This document shows, in pieces, positions 41,771-50,444 of a stretch of 64,000 nucleotides of DNA. Source of the stretch: Acinetobacter haemolyticus. Lineage in GTDB: Bacteria; Pseudomonadota; Gammaproteobacteria; Pseudomonadales; Moraxellaceae. Where the stretch lies: assembly GCF_900406815.1 (NCBI RefSeq), contig NZ_OVCN01000007.1, positions 97,183 to 161,182 on the forward strand. Direction: 5' to 3'. The notes under the pieces were generated by a model that did no database searches, had not been told where the DNA came from, and saw only the letters and a program-made list of their open reading frames with translations. The position numbers were made by a program, and so were the translations under genes. The number at the start of each line of letters is the position of its first letter. Within the stretch, counting starts at the first letter, position 1.

Positions 41771-42499
41771 TTATTTCTGAATTAAGCTCAATAAGCGCAT
41801 GAACGAATAATACATCCAAACCAAAGTTGCCAATAACGCGATACTACATACCCACTCAAAGTTTTTAGGTGCATTTTGAGCAGCAGCATTTTCTATTAAA
41901 TCAAAATCTAAAATAAGATTTAAAGATGCAATTACCGCAACAAAAGCAGCAAAACCGATCCCTAACCAATTGCTTTCAAAGATATAAGGAATAGTCGAAC
42001 CAAGTGCGAAACTTAAAAAAATCTGTGCGACGAACACCAATGCAATCGCAATCGAAGCTGAAATCACAACTGCCTTAAACTTCTCTGTGGCACGAATCAC
42101 TTGGAATTTATACAAAGCAAATAGAACCAAAGTAGTCACAAACGTTGCCAGTAAAGCTTGTAATGGCACACCAGGAAATTTCACTTGGAAAATGAAAGAC
42201 ACACCACCTAAAAATGCACCCTCAAATAAAGCAAAAGGAATTGCCAGAGCTGGGGCTGTATTTGGTTTAAACGTAGTAATTAAACCCAGTGCAAGACTAC
42301 CAATAATACCGACAATGGTCGCTGCATAAGCAATTGAAAAATTAGCAGTTATCGCACAGTATAAAAATAATGCAATGCCTAATGCCGCTGCAATCACGGT
42401 TAATAGCACAGACTTCTGAATGGCCCCTTGGATGGTCATGGGCTCGGCTACATTACTATAGGTTTCAACACGGGTTAAAATAGGATTATCGCTTTGCAT
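41771..42499 (-). CDS. Bax inhibitor-1/YccA family membrane protein
   Basis: A 242-residue inner-membrane protein with seven hydrophobic segments and the BI-1 (UPF0005) signature near the end, LNLILDFDLIENAA. Close in layout to YbhL/YccA-like calcium or proton-leak proteins; YccA inhibits FtsH in E. coli. Start ATG at 42499. It is monocistronic with a long-stem terminator. Confidence 0.88.
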   Translation of the reverse strand: MQSDNPILTRVETYSNVAEPMTIQGAIQKSVLLTVIAAALGIALFLYCAITANFSIAYAATIVGIIGSLALGLITTFKPNTAPALAIPFALFEGAFLGGVSFIFQVKFPGVPLQALLATFVTTLVLFALYKFQVIRATEKFKAVVISASIAIALVFVAQIFLSFALGSTIPYIFESNWLGIGFAAFVAVIASLNLILDFDLIENAAAQNAPKNFEWVCSIALLATLVWMYYSFMRLLSLIQK

Positions 42500-42587
42500 G
42501 TCTGCTCTCTTTTTATAGTTAACGAAATGAAAATGTGAGTGTAAGCGATTTTGCAGTTTAGCCCAATATTTTTTTACACTCGATAAA

Positions 42588-42611
42588 AAAGGAGCCTAAC
42601 TAAGCTCCTTT
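42588..42611 (-). terminator. orn terminator
   Basis: Eight-base stem AAAGGAGC/GCTCCTTT with an 8-base loop, followed on the minus strand by TTTTTT. Confidence 0.8.
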
Positions 42612-42661
42612 CCTCAATAATAATGATCTGTTCTTTTTTAAGAAGATCATGAACACCGTGA

Positions 42662-43222
42662 TTACTTATTACTATTCATAATAAAGAAATATTCACGGTA
42701 ATATTTTAACTCTGCAATTGAATCGCGGATGTCATCCATCGCCAAATGTGACGCATTTTTCTTTAAGCCACTCATAATTTCAGGTCTCCAGCGTTTAGCT
42801 AACTCTTTCACTGAAGATACATCTAAGTTTCGATAATGGAAAAATTGCTCTAACTCAGGCATTAAACGATGCAAGAAGCGACGGTCTTGGCAGATCGAGT
42901 TTCCACACATTGGCGATGATTTTGGATTGACCCATTTCTTTAAGAATTCTAATGTCTGCTGTTCCGCATCTTGTGCAGTCAATTTACTGCGACGCACACG
43001 CTCAATCAAACCAGACTGGCCATGCTGTTTGGTATTCCATTCGTCCATTGCATTTAAAATCAAATCAGACTGGTGTACGGCTAAAACAGGACCCTCAGCT
43101 AAGATATTAAGATTGTCATCTGTAATAATTGTCGCAATTTCAATAATCTTGTCGTTATCGGTATCAAGACCTGTCATTTCAAGGTCGATCCAAATCAATC
43201 GTGTATCAGGGGTGCTGCTCAT
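42662..43222 (-). CDS. orn: oligoribonuclease
   Basis: A DEDDh 3'-5' exoribonuclease that clears 2-5 nt RNAs, including pGpG from c-di-GMP breakdown. I start at [19 protein letters not shown] (43222), giving 186 residues, normal length; the first 14 codons upstream lack family similarity. DLEMTG and the later [11 protein letters not shown] are catalytic blocks. Divergent from rsgA with 124 bases between. The c-di-GMP protein in this window is about 18 kb away. Confidence 0.95.
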   Translation of the reverse strand: MSSTPDTRLIWIDLEMTGLDTDNDKIIEIATIITDDNLNILAEGPVLAVHQSDLILNAMDEWNTKQHGQSGLIERVRRSKLTAQDAEQQTLEFLKKWVNPKSSPMCGNSICQDRRFLHRLMPELEQFFHYRNLDVSSVKELAKRWRPEIMSGLKKNASHLAMDDIRDSIAELKYYREYFFIMNSNK

Positions 43223-43346
43223 GGATGGCGATTCTAATGTGCTTAAAAACATCAATAGTAGCAAATTAATTACATCTTGGCTGTAATTCTATAGCGGCTT
43301 CGTGCTATTTTTGCGGTCTTGAAAGTGTGGATTTTTTGGGACATGA

Positions 43347-44405
43347 ATGGCTTTAATTCGTAAGCGTCGATTAACTGAACAGCAGCAACGTCGTATTGAG
43401 AAACAACATAAGTCTCGTCAAGATGACATTGATACATCGCAAGATTTAGATGGACTGGTGGTTCAGCATTATGGTCGTCAACTCGAAGTACAAGCTTTGT
43501 CTGTACCCGCACAACATCCCGAAAAACCTCATGTTGCAGACGGTGAACCAGAACCGTTTTGGAAACCGATTGAATTAGACAGTATTTGGCGGTGCCATAC
43601 CCGTACCAACTTGGAGTTGTTGGTGACGGGTGACCGTGTCAAATGGCAAGCAGATCCAAATACAGGGCTTGGTATTATCACCGCGATTTACCCTCGGCAA
43701 TCATTACTCACGCGTCCAGATCGTTATCATAAGGTCAAACCCGTAGCTGCCAATATCAGTCTGATCGTGATTGTATTTGCACCCCTACCTGAACCTGCAC
43801 CGACGTTAATTGATCGCTATTTGGTCGCGTGTGCAGATGCCAATATTCCAGCTTTATTGGTGCTGAATAAATCTGATCTGCTCACAGAGAATGATCCGAT
43901 TTTAACTTTACTCAGCGAATATGAAGCTTTGGGCTATGAAAGTTTGATTTGCCAATCACAAGGTGATTTGTCTGCCCTGGCTGCACGACTGGATAATGAA
44001 ACGGTGGCTTTTGTAGGTCAATCAGGCGTAGGTAAAAGCTCATTGATTAATACCATTGTTCCTGACGCTGCACAGAAAACCAATGTCATCTCTGAAAACT
44101 CGGCATTGGGACAACATACCACCACCTCAACCCGTTTGATTAAATTTGGAACAAACGGTGCATTGATCGATTCTCCGGGAATCCGTGAGTTTGGACTATG
44201 GCATCTGAGTTTGGAAAAAGTGCGTACAGGTTTTCCAGAAATTGAGGCGCATTTAGGACTGTGTCAATTTCGCAATTGTACCCATACCCACGAGAAGAAT
44301 TGTGCGTTGAAACAAGCGGTTGAAGCGGGTGAAATTTTGCCTCGTCGTTTAGAGAGTTATTTACGACTGAACGATGAAATCCAAGAAGCCCAACAAAAAA
44401 ATTAA
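43347..44405 (+). CDS. rsgA: ribosome small-subunit GTPase RsgA
   Basis: A 352-residue circularly permuted GTPase that helps 30S maturation. The order G4 NKSD, G1 GQSGVGKSS and G3 DSPG is characteristic. An N-terminal OB fold and a C-terminal zinc motif (CQFRNCTHTHEKNC) are present. Start ATG at 43347. Divergent from orn, a common pairing. Confidence 0.95.
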   Translation: MALIRKRRLTEQQQRRIEKQHKSRQDDIDTSQDLDGLVVQHYGRQLEVQALSVPAQHPEKPHVADGEPEPFWKPIELDSIWRCHTRTNLELLVTGDRVKWQADPNTGLGIITAIYPRQSLLTRPDRYHKVKPVAANISLIVIVFAPLPEPAPTLIDRYLVACADANIPALLVLNKSDLLTENDPILTLLSEYEALGYESLICQSQGDLSALAARLDNETVAFVGQSGVGKSSLINTIVPDAAQKTNVISENSALGQHTTTSTRLIKFGTNGALIDSPGIREFGLWHLSLEKVRTGFPEIEAHLGLCQFRNCTHTHEKNCALKQAVEAGEILPRRLESYLRLNDEIQEAQQKN

Positions 44406-44501
44406 TATTAATTAGAACTTGCCCTTGAACTAAGGTTTTTGATCACCATTGAGATAAGTTATACTCAGTGGCAATTTTTGATTTCTAACTTTAGGTGACT
44501 T

Positions 44502-44918
44502 GTGGAACGTTGGTTTGAGTTTATGGGGAATCACCCCTTCTTGTTTGGCACACTTGGGGTGTTAATCATCTTGTTCTTTGTTTTAGAAGGACAACGCAAT
44601 GGTCGTAAAATTTCACCACAATCTTTAGGTATTTTGGTCAAAGCAAAAAATGCCATGCTGATTGATCTTCGTGATGCTAAAGATTTCCGTGAAGGCCACA
44701 TTAGTGGTAGCCGTAACATTTCTTATAGCCAAATCACCAGTCACATAGATGAATTAAAAGCCAGTGACCGTCCATTGGTCTTTATTTGTAACTTAGGGCA
44801 AGTTGCAGGCACCGCTTTACAAAAAGTGGGTCATGCAGACAGTTACCGCTTAGACGGCGGAATCAGCAACTGGAAAGCACAAGGCTTGCCATTAGTGAAA
44901 GGTAAAACCAAAACTTAA
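44502..44918 (+). CDS. yibN: rhodanese-like membrane protein YibN
   Basis: A 138-residue protein with one N-terminal helix (about 10-28) and a rhodanese domain with active-site Cys96 (FICNLGQVAG). The start is GTG at 44502, with AGGTG upstream. It heads the conserved yibN-grxC-secB group; grxC begins 11 bases after its stop. A sulfur or membrane-insertion role is known in part for YibN and not inferable further. Confidence 0.88.
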   Translation: MERWFEFMGNHPFLFGTLGVLIILFFVLEGQRNGRKISPQSLGILVKAKNAMLIDLRDAKDFREGHISGSRNISYSQITSHIDELKASDRPLVFICNLGQVAGTALQKVGHADSYRLDGGISNWKAQGLPLVKGKTKT

Positions 44919-44929
44919 GGAGAGAAAAA

Positions 44930-45190
44930 ATGACAACTCCAAACGTCACGATTTATTCAACACTTTCTTGTCCATATTGTGTCCGCGCAAAACAATTGCT
45001 GGAACGTAAAGGTGTTGCTTATAAAGAAATTAATCTTTCCAATGAAGCACCCGAAGTTCGTATTGAATTAATGCAACGTACTAACCATCGTACCGTGCCA
45101 CAAATTTTTATCAAAGACCAATTTATCGGTGGTTTTGATCAACTTTATGCTTTAGAGCGTGAAGGTAAACTCGACCAATTATTAGCTTAA
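44930..45190 (+). CDS. grxC: glutaredoxin 3
   Basis: An 86-residue glutaredoxin with the CPYC active site (Cys14, Cys17) and the GSH-binding TVPQIFI and GGFDQLYAL blocks. It reduces protein disulfides with glutathione. Preceded by GGAGAG and followed 28 bases later by secB. Confidence 0.96.
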   Translation: MTTPNVTIYSTLSCPYCVRAKQLLERKGVAYKEINLSNEAPEVRIELMQRTNHRTVPQIFIKDQFIGGFDQLYALEREGKLDQLLA

Positions 45191-45218
45191 CAACACATCC
45201 GAGATTTAAGGAAAAACA

Positions 45219-45677
45219 ATGAGCGAAGAACAAGTTCAACCACAACTCGCGTTAGAACGTATCTACACTAAAGATATTTCTTTTGAAGTTCCAGGTGCGC
45301 AAGTATTTACTAAACAATGGCAGCCTGAACTCAACATCAATTTATCTTCTGCTGCAGAAAAAATTGATCCAACACATTATGAAGTGTCTTTGAAAGTTGT
45401 GGTTCAAGCGAACAACGAAAATGAAACTGCATTCATCGTTGATGTAACTCAATCAGGTATTTTCTTAATTGACGGTGTAGAAGAAGAACGTCTTCCGTAC
45501 ATTCTAGGTGCTTACTGCCCTAACATTCTGTTTCCATTCTTACGTGAAGCAGTAAATGATTTAGTGACAAAAGGCAGCTTCCCACAATTGCTCCTTACAC
45601 CGATTAACTTCGATGCTGAATTTGAAGCAAACATGCAACGCCTACAAGCAAATGCTGATGCAGAAGGTCAAGCTTAA
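45219..45677 (+). CDS. secB: protein-export chaperone SecB
   Basis: A 152-residue tetrameric chaperone that holds preproteins for SecA. It shows the SecB opening [12 protein letters not shown] and the C-terminal block [16 protein letters not shown]. Third gene of the yibN-grxC-secB group; ends at a strong terminator. Confidence 0.96.
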   Translation: MSEEQVQPQLALERIYTKDISFEVPGAQVFTKQWQPELNINLSSAAEKIDPTHYEVSLKVVVQANNENETAFIVDVTQSGIFLIDGVEEERLPYILGAYCPNILFPFLREAVNDLVTKGSFPQLLLTPINFDAEFEANMQRLQANADAEGQA

Positions 45678-45699
45678 TCAAATTTAGGCTTAACTTAAC

Positions 45700-45725
45700 A
45701 AAGGGACTGATTTTTCAGTCCCTTT
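45700..45725 (+). terminator. secB terminator
   Basis: Eleven-base stem AAAGGGACTGA/TCAGTCCCTTT with a TTTT loop and trailing T-run. Converging alkB ends beyond it. Confidence 0.85.
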
Positions 45726-45731
45726 TTATAT

Positions 45732-46340
45732 TCACGCAACAATCGTTCTAAAGGTTAAGTTAATTCGTGCAGTACTGACTTTTTTAGTGGGTGGTAAACG
45801 ATGTAACCAATGCGTCTGCGTCATATCTTTCATGACCAATAAGCTGCCATGCTCTAAATACAACTCCACCTTTTCTTTACTGCGTTTATGTTTAAACGCG
45901 AATTTTCGTTCTGCACCAAAGCTTACAGATGCAATTGCACCATCTCTTTTTAAATCCGTTTCAGCATCGCTATGCCATGCCATCCCTTCATCACCACTAT
46001 GATAAAGATTGAGCAAACACGAGTTAAATGTTTCACCCGTTAGCTGTTCAGCCAATTGTTTTAATTCAACTAATTCCTTTGTCCACGGCAATGCATATTT
46101 ATTCATGTTGGAATAGGTATATTCAAAACGACGATCACCATACCAAGCCACTTTACGTTTAGTAGTTAACAGTTTGCCAAAGATTAGTGCTTGATCATTT
46201 TCCCATGCAATGGTTTGCATCAGTTGATCAAAATAATGATCTGCCGCTGCTGTGTGCATTACTTTGCCATAATATTGTACCGTGCCATCATAAGGTAAAT
46301 AGTTCTGCTCTGGATCCGCTTCAATATCAAATAATTGCAT
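45732..46340 (-). CDS. alkB: AlkB-family 2OG-Fe(II) DNA/RNA dealkylase
   Basis: Oxidative repair of 1-methyladenine and 3-methylcytosine. Starting at MQLFDIEADPEQN (46340) it has 202 residues and is closer in length to ALKBH2/3-like proteins than to E. coli AlkB. Iron ligands are His123, Asp125 (WHSDAE) and His180 (WLHRLP); 2OG-binding Arg192 and Arg198 are in ARINLTFR. It is the last gene of a four-gene alkylation-damage operon and overlaps the small metal-binding gene by 14 nt. Confidence 0.92.
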   Translation of the reverse strand: MQLFDIEADPEQNYLPYDGTVQYYGKVMHTAAADHYFDQLMQTIAWENDQALIFGKLLTTKRKVAWYGDRRFEYTYSNMNKYALPWTKELVELKQLAEQLTGETFNSCLLNLYHSGDEGMAWHSDAETDLKRDGAIASVSFGAERKFAFKHKRSKEKVELYLEHGSLLVMKDMTQTHWLHRLPPTKKVSTARINLTFRTIVA

Positions 46341-46572
46341 TTTTCCACTTCTTATAGGCTTGCTGCATACAATGTCCACAAGGTCGATAGCCCTGCTTTA
46401 AAGCTTCATCCTCATTCACAAAAAAGACTCGATTTTTTTTCATCATGCGCTTCCCAGAATGACAAGTCAAAGTGCCATAGATTTTTAGCTGAGCATTGCC
46501 TGCGAACTGAATCTCTTGCTGCTTCAGTTTCTGATGCAACTCAGTCTGAGTTAATTCATCATGTCGCCACAT
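46327..46572 (-). CDS. stand-alone Ada-type metal-binding module
   Basis: An 81-residue protein. The core IYGTLTCHSGKRMMKKNRVFF...EALKQGYRPCGHC has the fold signature of the Ada N-terminal zinc domain (alkylphosphotriester repair). Cys37, Cys65 and Cys68 are kept; Ada uses four Cys, and the fourth may be replaced by His38, so phosphotriester activity is uncertain. It is a separate gene rather than fused to the methyltransferase. Overlaps its neighbours by 14 nt on each side, so translation is coupled. Confidence 0.75.
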   Translation of the reverse strand: MWRHDELTQTELHQKLKQQEIQFAGNAQLKIYGTLTCHSGKRMMKKNRVFFVNEDEALKQGYRPCGHCMQQAYKKWKNAII

Positions 46573-47314
46573 GAGATGAACTTACCGCATCATGGAAAAT
46601 AATGCCCAAGCTATAACGTTTACCTTGCTGAATAGGACTGACACCGTGCTTGATATTAGCCCGATAATAACCGTGACTACCTTTTTCAGGCTTAAATTGC
46701 GTGGTGAAAATAACTAAGTCGCCTTGCTGAGGTTGTATGACTATAGCCTTGGACTGTGCCCTTGGATTTTGTTGGGTTAAAACAAATTCCCCCCCAGTAA
46801 AATCAACATTCGGCTGACTCAGTACAATGACAAGTTGCAGAGGAAAATAGACTTCTCCATATAAGTCCTGATGCAAGGTATTAAATCCCCCTTGCTCATA
46901 TTTCAAAATCAGGGGTGTTGCCAGCATTTGTCCATGTTGCTGACATTGCTGTAAAAATTCAGGGTGTGTAGATGGAAACATGCGTTCCATCCTAAGTACC
47001 TGAAACCATGCATTGGCAATGGGTGCCAAATAAGGATAGACCTCATGTCGTATCCGCTCAATTAAACTCGGCAGTGGATAAGTAAAGTATTTATACTCAC
47101 CCAAGCCGAAACGATAACGCTGCATCTCAACAGTTTTACGATAGAGATCAGGTTGCGGATAGAGTTGTTGTAATTGTTCACACTGTTGCGCAGAAAGTAC
47201 TTGCCTGATCAGGGCAAAACCATGCTGATGGATCTGCTCAGTGATTTCCTCCCAATCGGCGGTCTGGATTTTATCGACCGCCATTTGGATACGTGCTTGT
47301 TCAATTTGTTGCAT
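46559..47314 (-). CDS. 2OG-Fe(II) oxygenase in the ada operon
   Basis: A 251-residue double-stranded beta-helix oxygenase. Iron ligands His148, Asp150 (TLHQDLYGE) and His223 (IKHGVS) and 2OG-binding Arg233 (GKRYSLGIIFHD) are visible. It is not AlkB-like in its flanks; a separate alkB lies downstream. I start at MQQIEQARIQ (47314); the longer frame to 47389 overlaps ada deeply. It may hydroxylate a repair substrate or a protein. Translation is coupled to ada (14-nt overlap). Confidence 0.8.
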   Translation of the reverse strand: MQQIEQARIQMAVDKIQTADWEEITEQIHQHGFALIRQVLSAQQCEQLQQLYPQPDLYRKTVEMQRYRFGLGEYKYFTYPLPSLIERIRHEVYPYLAPIANAWFQVLRMERMFPSTHPEFLQQCQQHGQMLATPLILKYEQGGFNTLHQDLYGEVYFPLQLVIVLSQPNVDFTGGEFVLTQQNPRAQSKAIVIQPQQGDLVIFTTQFKPEKGSHGYYRANIKHGVSPIQQGKRYSLGIIFHDAVSSSHVAT

Positions 47315-48146
47315 GTGTTTGCACACCTTCCCAGCCGATGATCGCGGTTTTACGGACACTCCCCCATTCATAGCCACCCAATAGGCCACTTGACTGAATC
47401 ACCCGATGGCATGGAATCAGAAATGCCACGGGATTACTGCCAATTGCACTACCCACGGCGCGTGCCGCTTTGGGATGTTGAATAGTTCTGGCAAGCTCAC
47501 CATAAGTCGCGAGTTGTCCCATCGGAATTTTGAGCAGACTTTGCCAAACCTTGAGCTGAAACTCTGTGCCCTTCAAATGCAGTTTAATCTCAGCTAATTG
47601 CTGTTGACCTTTTTGAAATAAAGCCAAAGCACTTTGTTGAAACATATCTGCTTGCTCAATAAACAATGCTTGAGGAAATTGTGCTGTTAACTGTGCTAAA
47701 GCATCAACTCGATGATCAACAAAACTTAATGCACAAATTCCTTTATGCGTGGATGCAATTAATACCTCTCCAAATATGGTGTCTGCAAATTGGTAATGAA
47801 TTGTCAGACTCTGCCCACCATTCTTATATTCAGCAGGTGTCATGCCTTCAATCTGAATAAATAAATCATGCAAGCGACTGGTACTGGACAATCCCGTTGC
47901 AAAAGTGGCATCAAAAATACTACCTTGCTCTTGTTTCAGAATCTGTTTGGCATATTCGACACTAATATACTGTAAAAATTTTTTAGGACTGGTGCCGACC
48001 CAATCGGTAAATAAACGCTGAAAATGGGCAGGACTTAAATGAATATGCGCTGCTACTTCATCCAGCTGAGGCTGTTGTTGAAAATTCTGCTGAATATAAG
48101 TAATTGCCTGTGCAATCCGGTCATAATTACGTTGCTGTGAGGACAT
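47301..48146 (-). CDS. ada: Ada-like AraC regulator and O6-alkylguanine-DNA methyltransferase
   Basis: A 281-residue fusion of an AraC helix-turn-helix (about 1-110) and a methyltransferase domain with active-site Cys246 in IPCHRV. The N-terminal Ada zinc domain, which senses methylphosphotriesters in E. coli Ada, is absent; a similar module is encoded two genes downstream. GAGGTG precedes the ATG at 48146. It heads a four-gene operon with a 2OG oxygenase, the metal-binding module and alkB. Without its sensor domain, self-activation by the classic route is in doubt. Confidence 0.88.
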   Translation of the reverse strand: MSSQQRNYDRIAQAITYIQQNFQQQPQLDEVAAHIHLSPAHFQRLFTDWVGTSPKKFLQYISVEYAKQILKQEQGSIFDATFATGLSSTSRLHDLFIQIEGMTPAEYKNGGQSLTIHYQFADTIFGEVLIASTHKGICALSFVDHRVDALAQLTAQFPQALFIEQADMFQQSALALFQKGQQQLAEIKLHLKGTEFQLKVWQSLLKIPMGQLATYGELARTIQHPKAARAVGSAIGSNPVAFLIPCHRVIQSSGLLGGYEWGSVRKTAIIGWEGVQTHATN

Positions 48147-48245
48147 ATCATCACCTCTCATCATTCATAATTTTACTTTAGCAACTTTAGTGTGGTGTAG
48201 AAATCTGAATCATGCTCAACTGCCCATGTTGTTTTAGCATAAATA

Positions 48246-48271
48246 AAAAATGCAACGATTTCGTTGCATTT
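48246..48271 (-). terminator. coaBC terminator
   Basis: Eleven-base stem AAAATGCAACG/CGTTGCATTTT with loop ATTT; T-run on the minus strand. It follows the coaBC stop. Confidence 0.8.
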
Positions 48272-48297
48272 TAATAAAGCGATAAATTCAATATTCT

Positions 48298-49551
48298 TTA
48301 TTTTTGCAATAAAGCATCATGGATGGCTTCAACCAATTGTTGTGAGATTTCTTGCTTAGATGCTTTCTCTAACTCACGTTTCTCTAGATGATAGGACTGC
48401 GCAAAGAATACGGTCATGGCATTTTCATCAGAAGCAAAACCAATATCAGGACGAGAAACATCGTTACATGCAATCATATCAAGCTTTTTAGCAACTAACT
48501 TCCCTGCTGCATATTCTTCAACATTGCGTGTTTCAGCAGCAAAGCCCACCATGAATGGACGTTGTTGTTGCTGTGCAATCGTCGCAACAATATCAGGATT
48601 TTTCACCAACGAGACTGCCAGTTCATCACCCGCTTTTTTGATTTTATGCTCAGCTACTTCAGCCACGCGATAATCCGCAACTGCCGCAGTCGCAATAAAG
48701 ATATCACAGCCTTCTTCAAGCTGATTCATACTGGCATCTAACATTTGCATTGCGGATTTAACGTTAATTCGTTCTACACCATTGGGAGTATCCAAACTGA
48801 CTGGACCCGCCACCAACGTTACTTTTGCACCCGCCGCATAGCATGCAGCTGCCAAAGCAAAGCCCATTTTACCCGTGCTATGGTTTGAAATATAACGGAC
48901 AGGGTCAATCGCTTCACGCGTTGGACCAGCAGTAATGGTGACGCGTTTTCCAGCCAACAGACCAAACTTTTCTGCAATCGCACGTTGTGCTTTATGAAAA
49001 TAAGCAGCGACTTGTCTAGCTAAATCCTCTGGCTCCGGCATACGTCCTAAACCAACATCACCACATGCTTGCTCACCTGCATCGGGCATGATGACATGCA
49101 CGCCATCTTCAACCAAAGTTTGTAGGTTACGCTGAGTCGCTTTCGCTGCCCACATCTGTTGATTCATTGCAGGTGCAACCCAAACTGGCGCTTTGGTTGC
49201 TAAATATAACGTGCTGAGCAAATCATCAGCTAAACCATTTGCAAATTTTGCGATCGTGTCACAACTTGCAGGTGCAACCAATACCAAATCTGCCCAACGA
49301 GCCAATTCAATATGCCCCATACCTGCCTCAGCTTCTGTGTCAAGTAGCTCTGTATGTACAGGATTACCTGAAAGTGCCTGAAAGGTTAATGGCGTAATAA
49401 AAGCTTGGGCGCCATGTGTCATGACCACACGTACATCAAAACCAAAGTCTTTTAAACGGCGAACCAGAATGGCACTTTTATAGGCAGCAATGCCGCCAGT
49501 AACCGCCAATATAATGTTTTTATGAGGAATAACACTAAGATCGAAGCTCAC
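48298..49551 (-). CDS. coaBC: phosphopantothenoylcysteine decarboxylase/synthetase
   Basis: Bifunctional enzyme of coenzyme A synthesis. I start at the GTG at 49551 (VSFDLSVIPHKN), with AAGG nine bases upstream; the 30 residues before it are not family-like. The N-terminal CoaC flavoprotein half (ILAVTGGIAAYKS, PAMNQQMW, the Cys of GEQACGDVG) is followed by the CoaB half (TAGPTREAIDPVRYI...SNHSTGKMG, KNPDIV). Divergent from radC. Confidence 0.94.
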   Translation of the reverse strand: MSFDLSVIPHKNIILAVTGGIAAYKSAILVRRLKDFGFDVRVVMTHGAQAFITPLTFQALSGNPVHTELLDTEAEAGMGHIELARWADLVLVAPASCDTIAKFANGLADDLLSTLYLATKAPVWVAPAMNQQMWAAKATQRNLQTLVEDGVHVIMPDAGEQACGDVGLGRMPEPEDLARQVAAYFHKAQRAIAEKFGLLAGKRVTITAGPTREAIDPVRYISNHSTGKMGFALAAACYAAGAKVTLVAGPVSLDTPNGVERINVKSAMQMLDASMNQLEEGCDIFIATAAVADYRVAEVAEHKIKKAGDELAVSLVKNPDIVATIAQQQQRPFMVGFAAETRNVEEYAAGKLVAKKLDMIACNDVSRPDIGFASDENAMTVFFAQSYHLEKRELEKASKQEISQQLVEAIHDALLQK

Positions 49552-49665
49552 AAACAGATACCTTGCTGTTGCAGTGGCGCTCACAATAGCATTAAATACG
49601 ATCAGACCCAAGTGATGGGTTTTTAAAAAAGTTATAAACACAATAAAATCAAAGTGAATTTAACA

Positions 49666-50400
49666 ATGAATCAATCCATAAAACATTCCATCAAAGCATG
49701 GCCTGAACAAGAACGACCAAGAGAACGTTTATTACTTCAAGGGGCTCAGAGTTTATCCGATGCAGAACTTCTTGCGATTTTTTTACGCTCAGGCTCTAAA
49801 CAACATTCCGCAGTTGAATTAGCACGTATCCTCATTCAACATTTTGGTGGACTTAATCCTATTTTTGATGCATCGCTGGAGGACTTATCCCAATTCAATG
49901 GCATCGCCTCCACTAAATATGCACAGCTCATGGCGGTAAAAGAACTCGGACGGCGTTATTTAAACAATCATTTCCAACAACAACGACTTTGTCTGGATTC
50001 CTCTAGTCTTGTACTCGACTATTTACGCTATGAACTGATGGGAGAAAAACAAGAAGTCTTTGCTGTACTGTGTTTGGATGCAGAGTTAAGAAAGTTACAT
50101 TTCAAGAAATTATTTTTTGGCTCACATCATTCATGTAGTGTCTCATTGAATCAAACGCTACGTTATGTATTACAACAACAAGCCTGCCAAATCGTGGTTG
50201 CCCATAATCATCCCTATGGAATCGCTCGCCCCTCAACTGAAGATTTATACCTCACACAACAACTCAAACAAGCGTGCAAATTACTTGAAATCCACCTGAT
50301 TGATCACTTTATTATTTCCCCAGAAGGCTATTTTTCTTTTTCTGAGCAACAACTACTCAACCCTACTAAAATCAAGCAATCCGAACTTGACAAAGGTTAA
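49666..50400 (+). CDS. radC: RadC-family JAB1/MPN protein
   Basis: A 244-residue protein with a helix-hairpin-helix N-terminal part and a JAMM metal site HNHPYGIARPSTED. The start is ATG 49666; a GTG four codons earlier is possible. It is next to coaBC, as often seen. The role in DNA repair is disputed for the family. A bestrophin gene starts 44 bases on. Confidence 0.9.
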   Translation: MNQSIKHSIKAWPEQERPRERLLLQGAQSLSDAELLAIFLRSGSKQHSAVELARILIQHFGGLNPIFDASLEDLSQFNGIASTKYAQLMAVKELGRRYLNNHFQQQRLCLDSSSLVLDYLRYELMGEKQEVFAVLCLDAELRKLHFKKLFFGSHHSCSVSLNQTLRYVLQQQACQIVVAHNHPYGIARPSTEDLYLTQQLKQACKLLEIHLIDHFIISPEGYFSFSEQQLLNPTKIKQSELDKG

Positions 50401-50444
50401 AGCAAACGAGAATATCAACAGATAAAATTAATGATCCAAATAAC

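Noticed and set aside
43270..43512. 80-codon minus-strand frame between orn and rsgA
   Set aside because: Antisense to the rsgA 5' end; no coding features.
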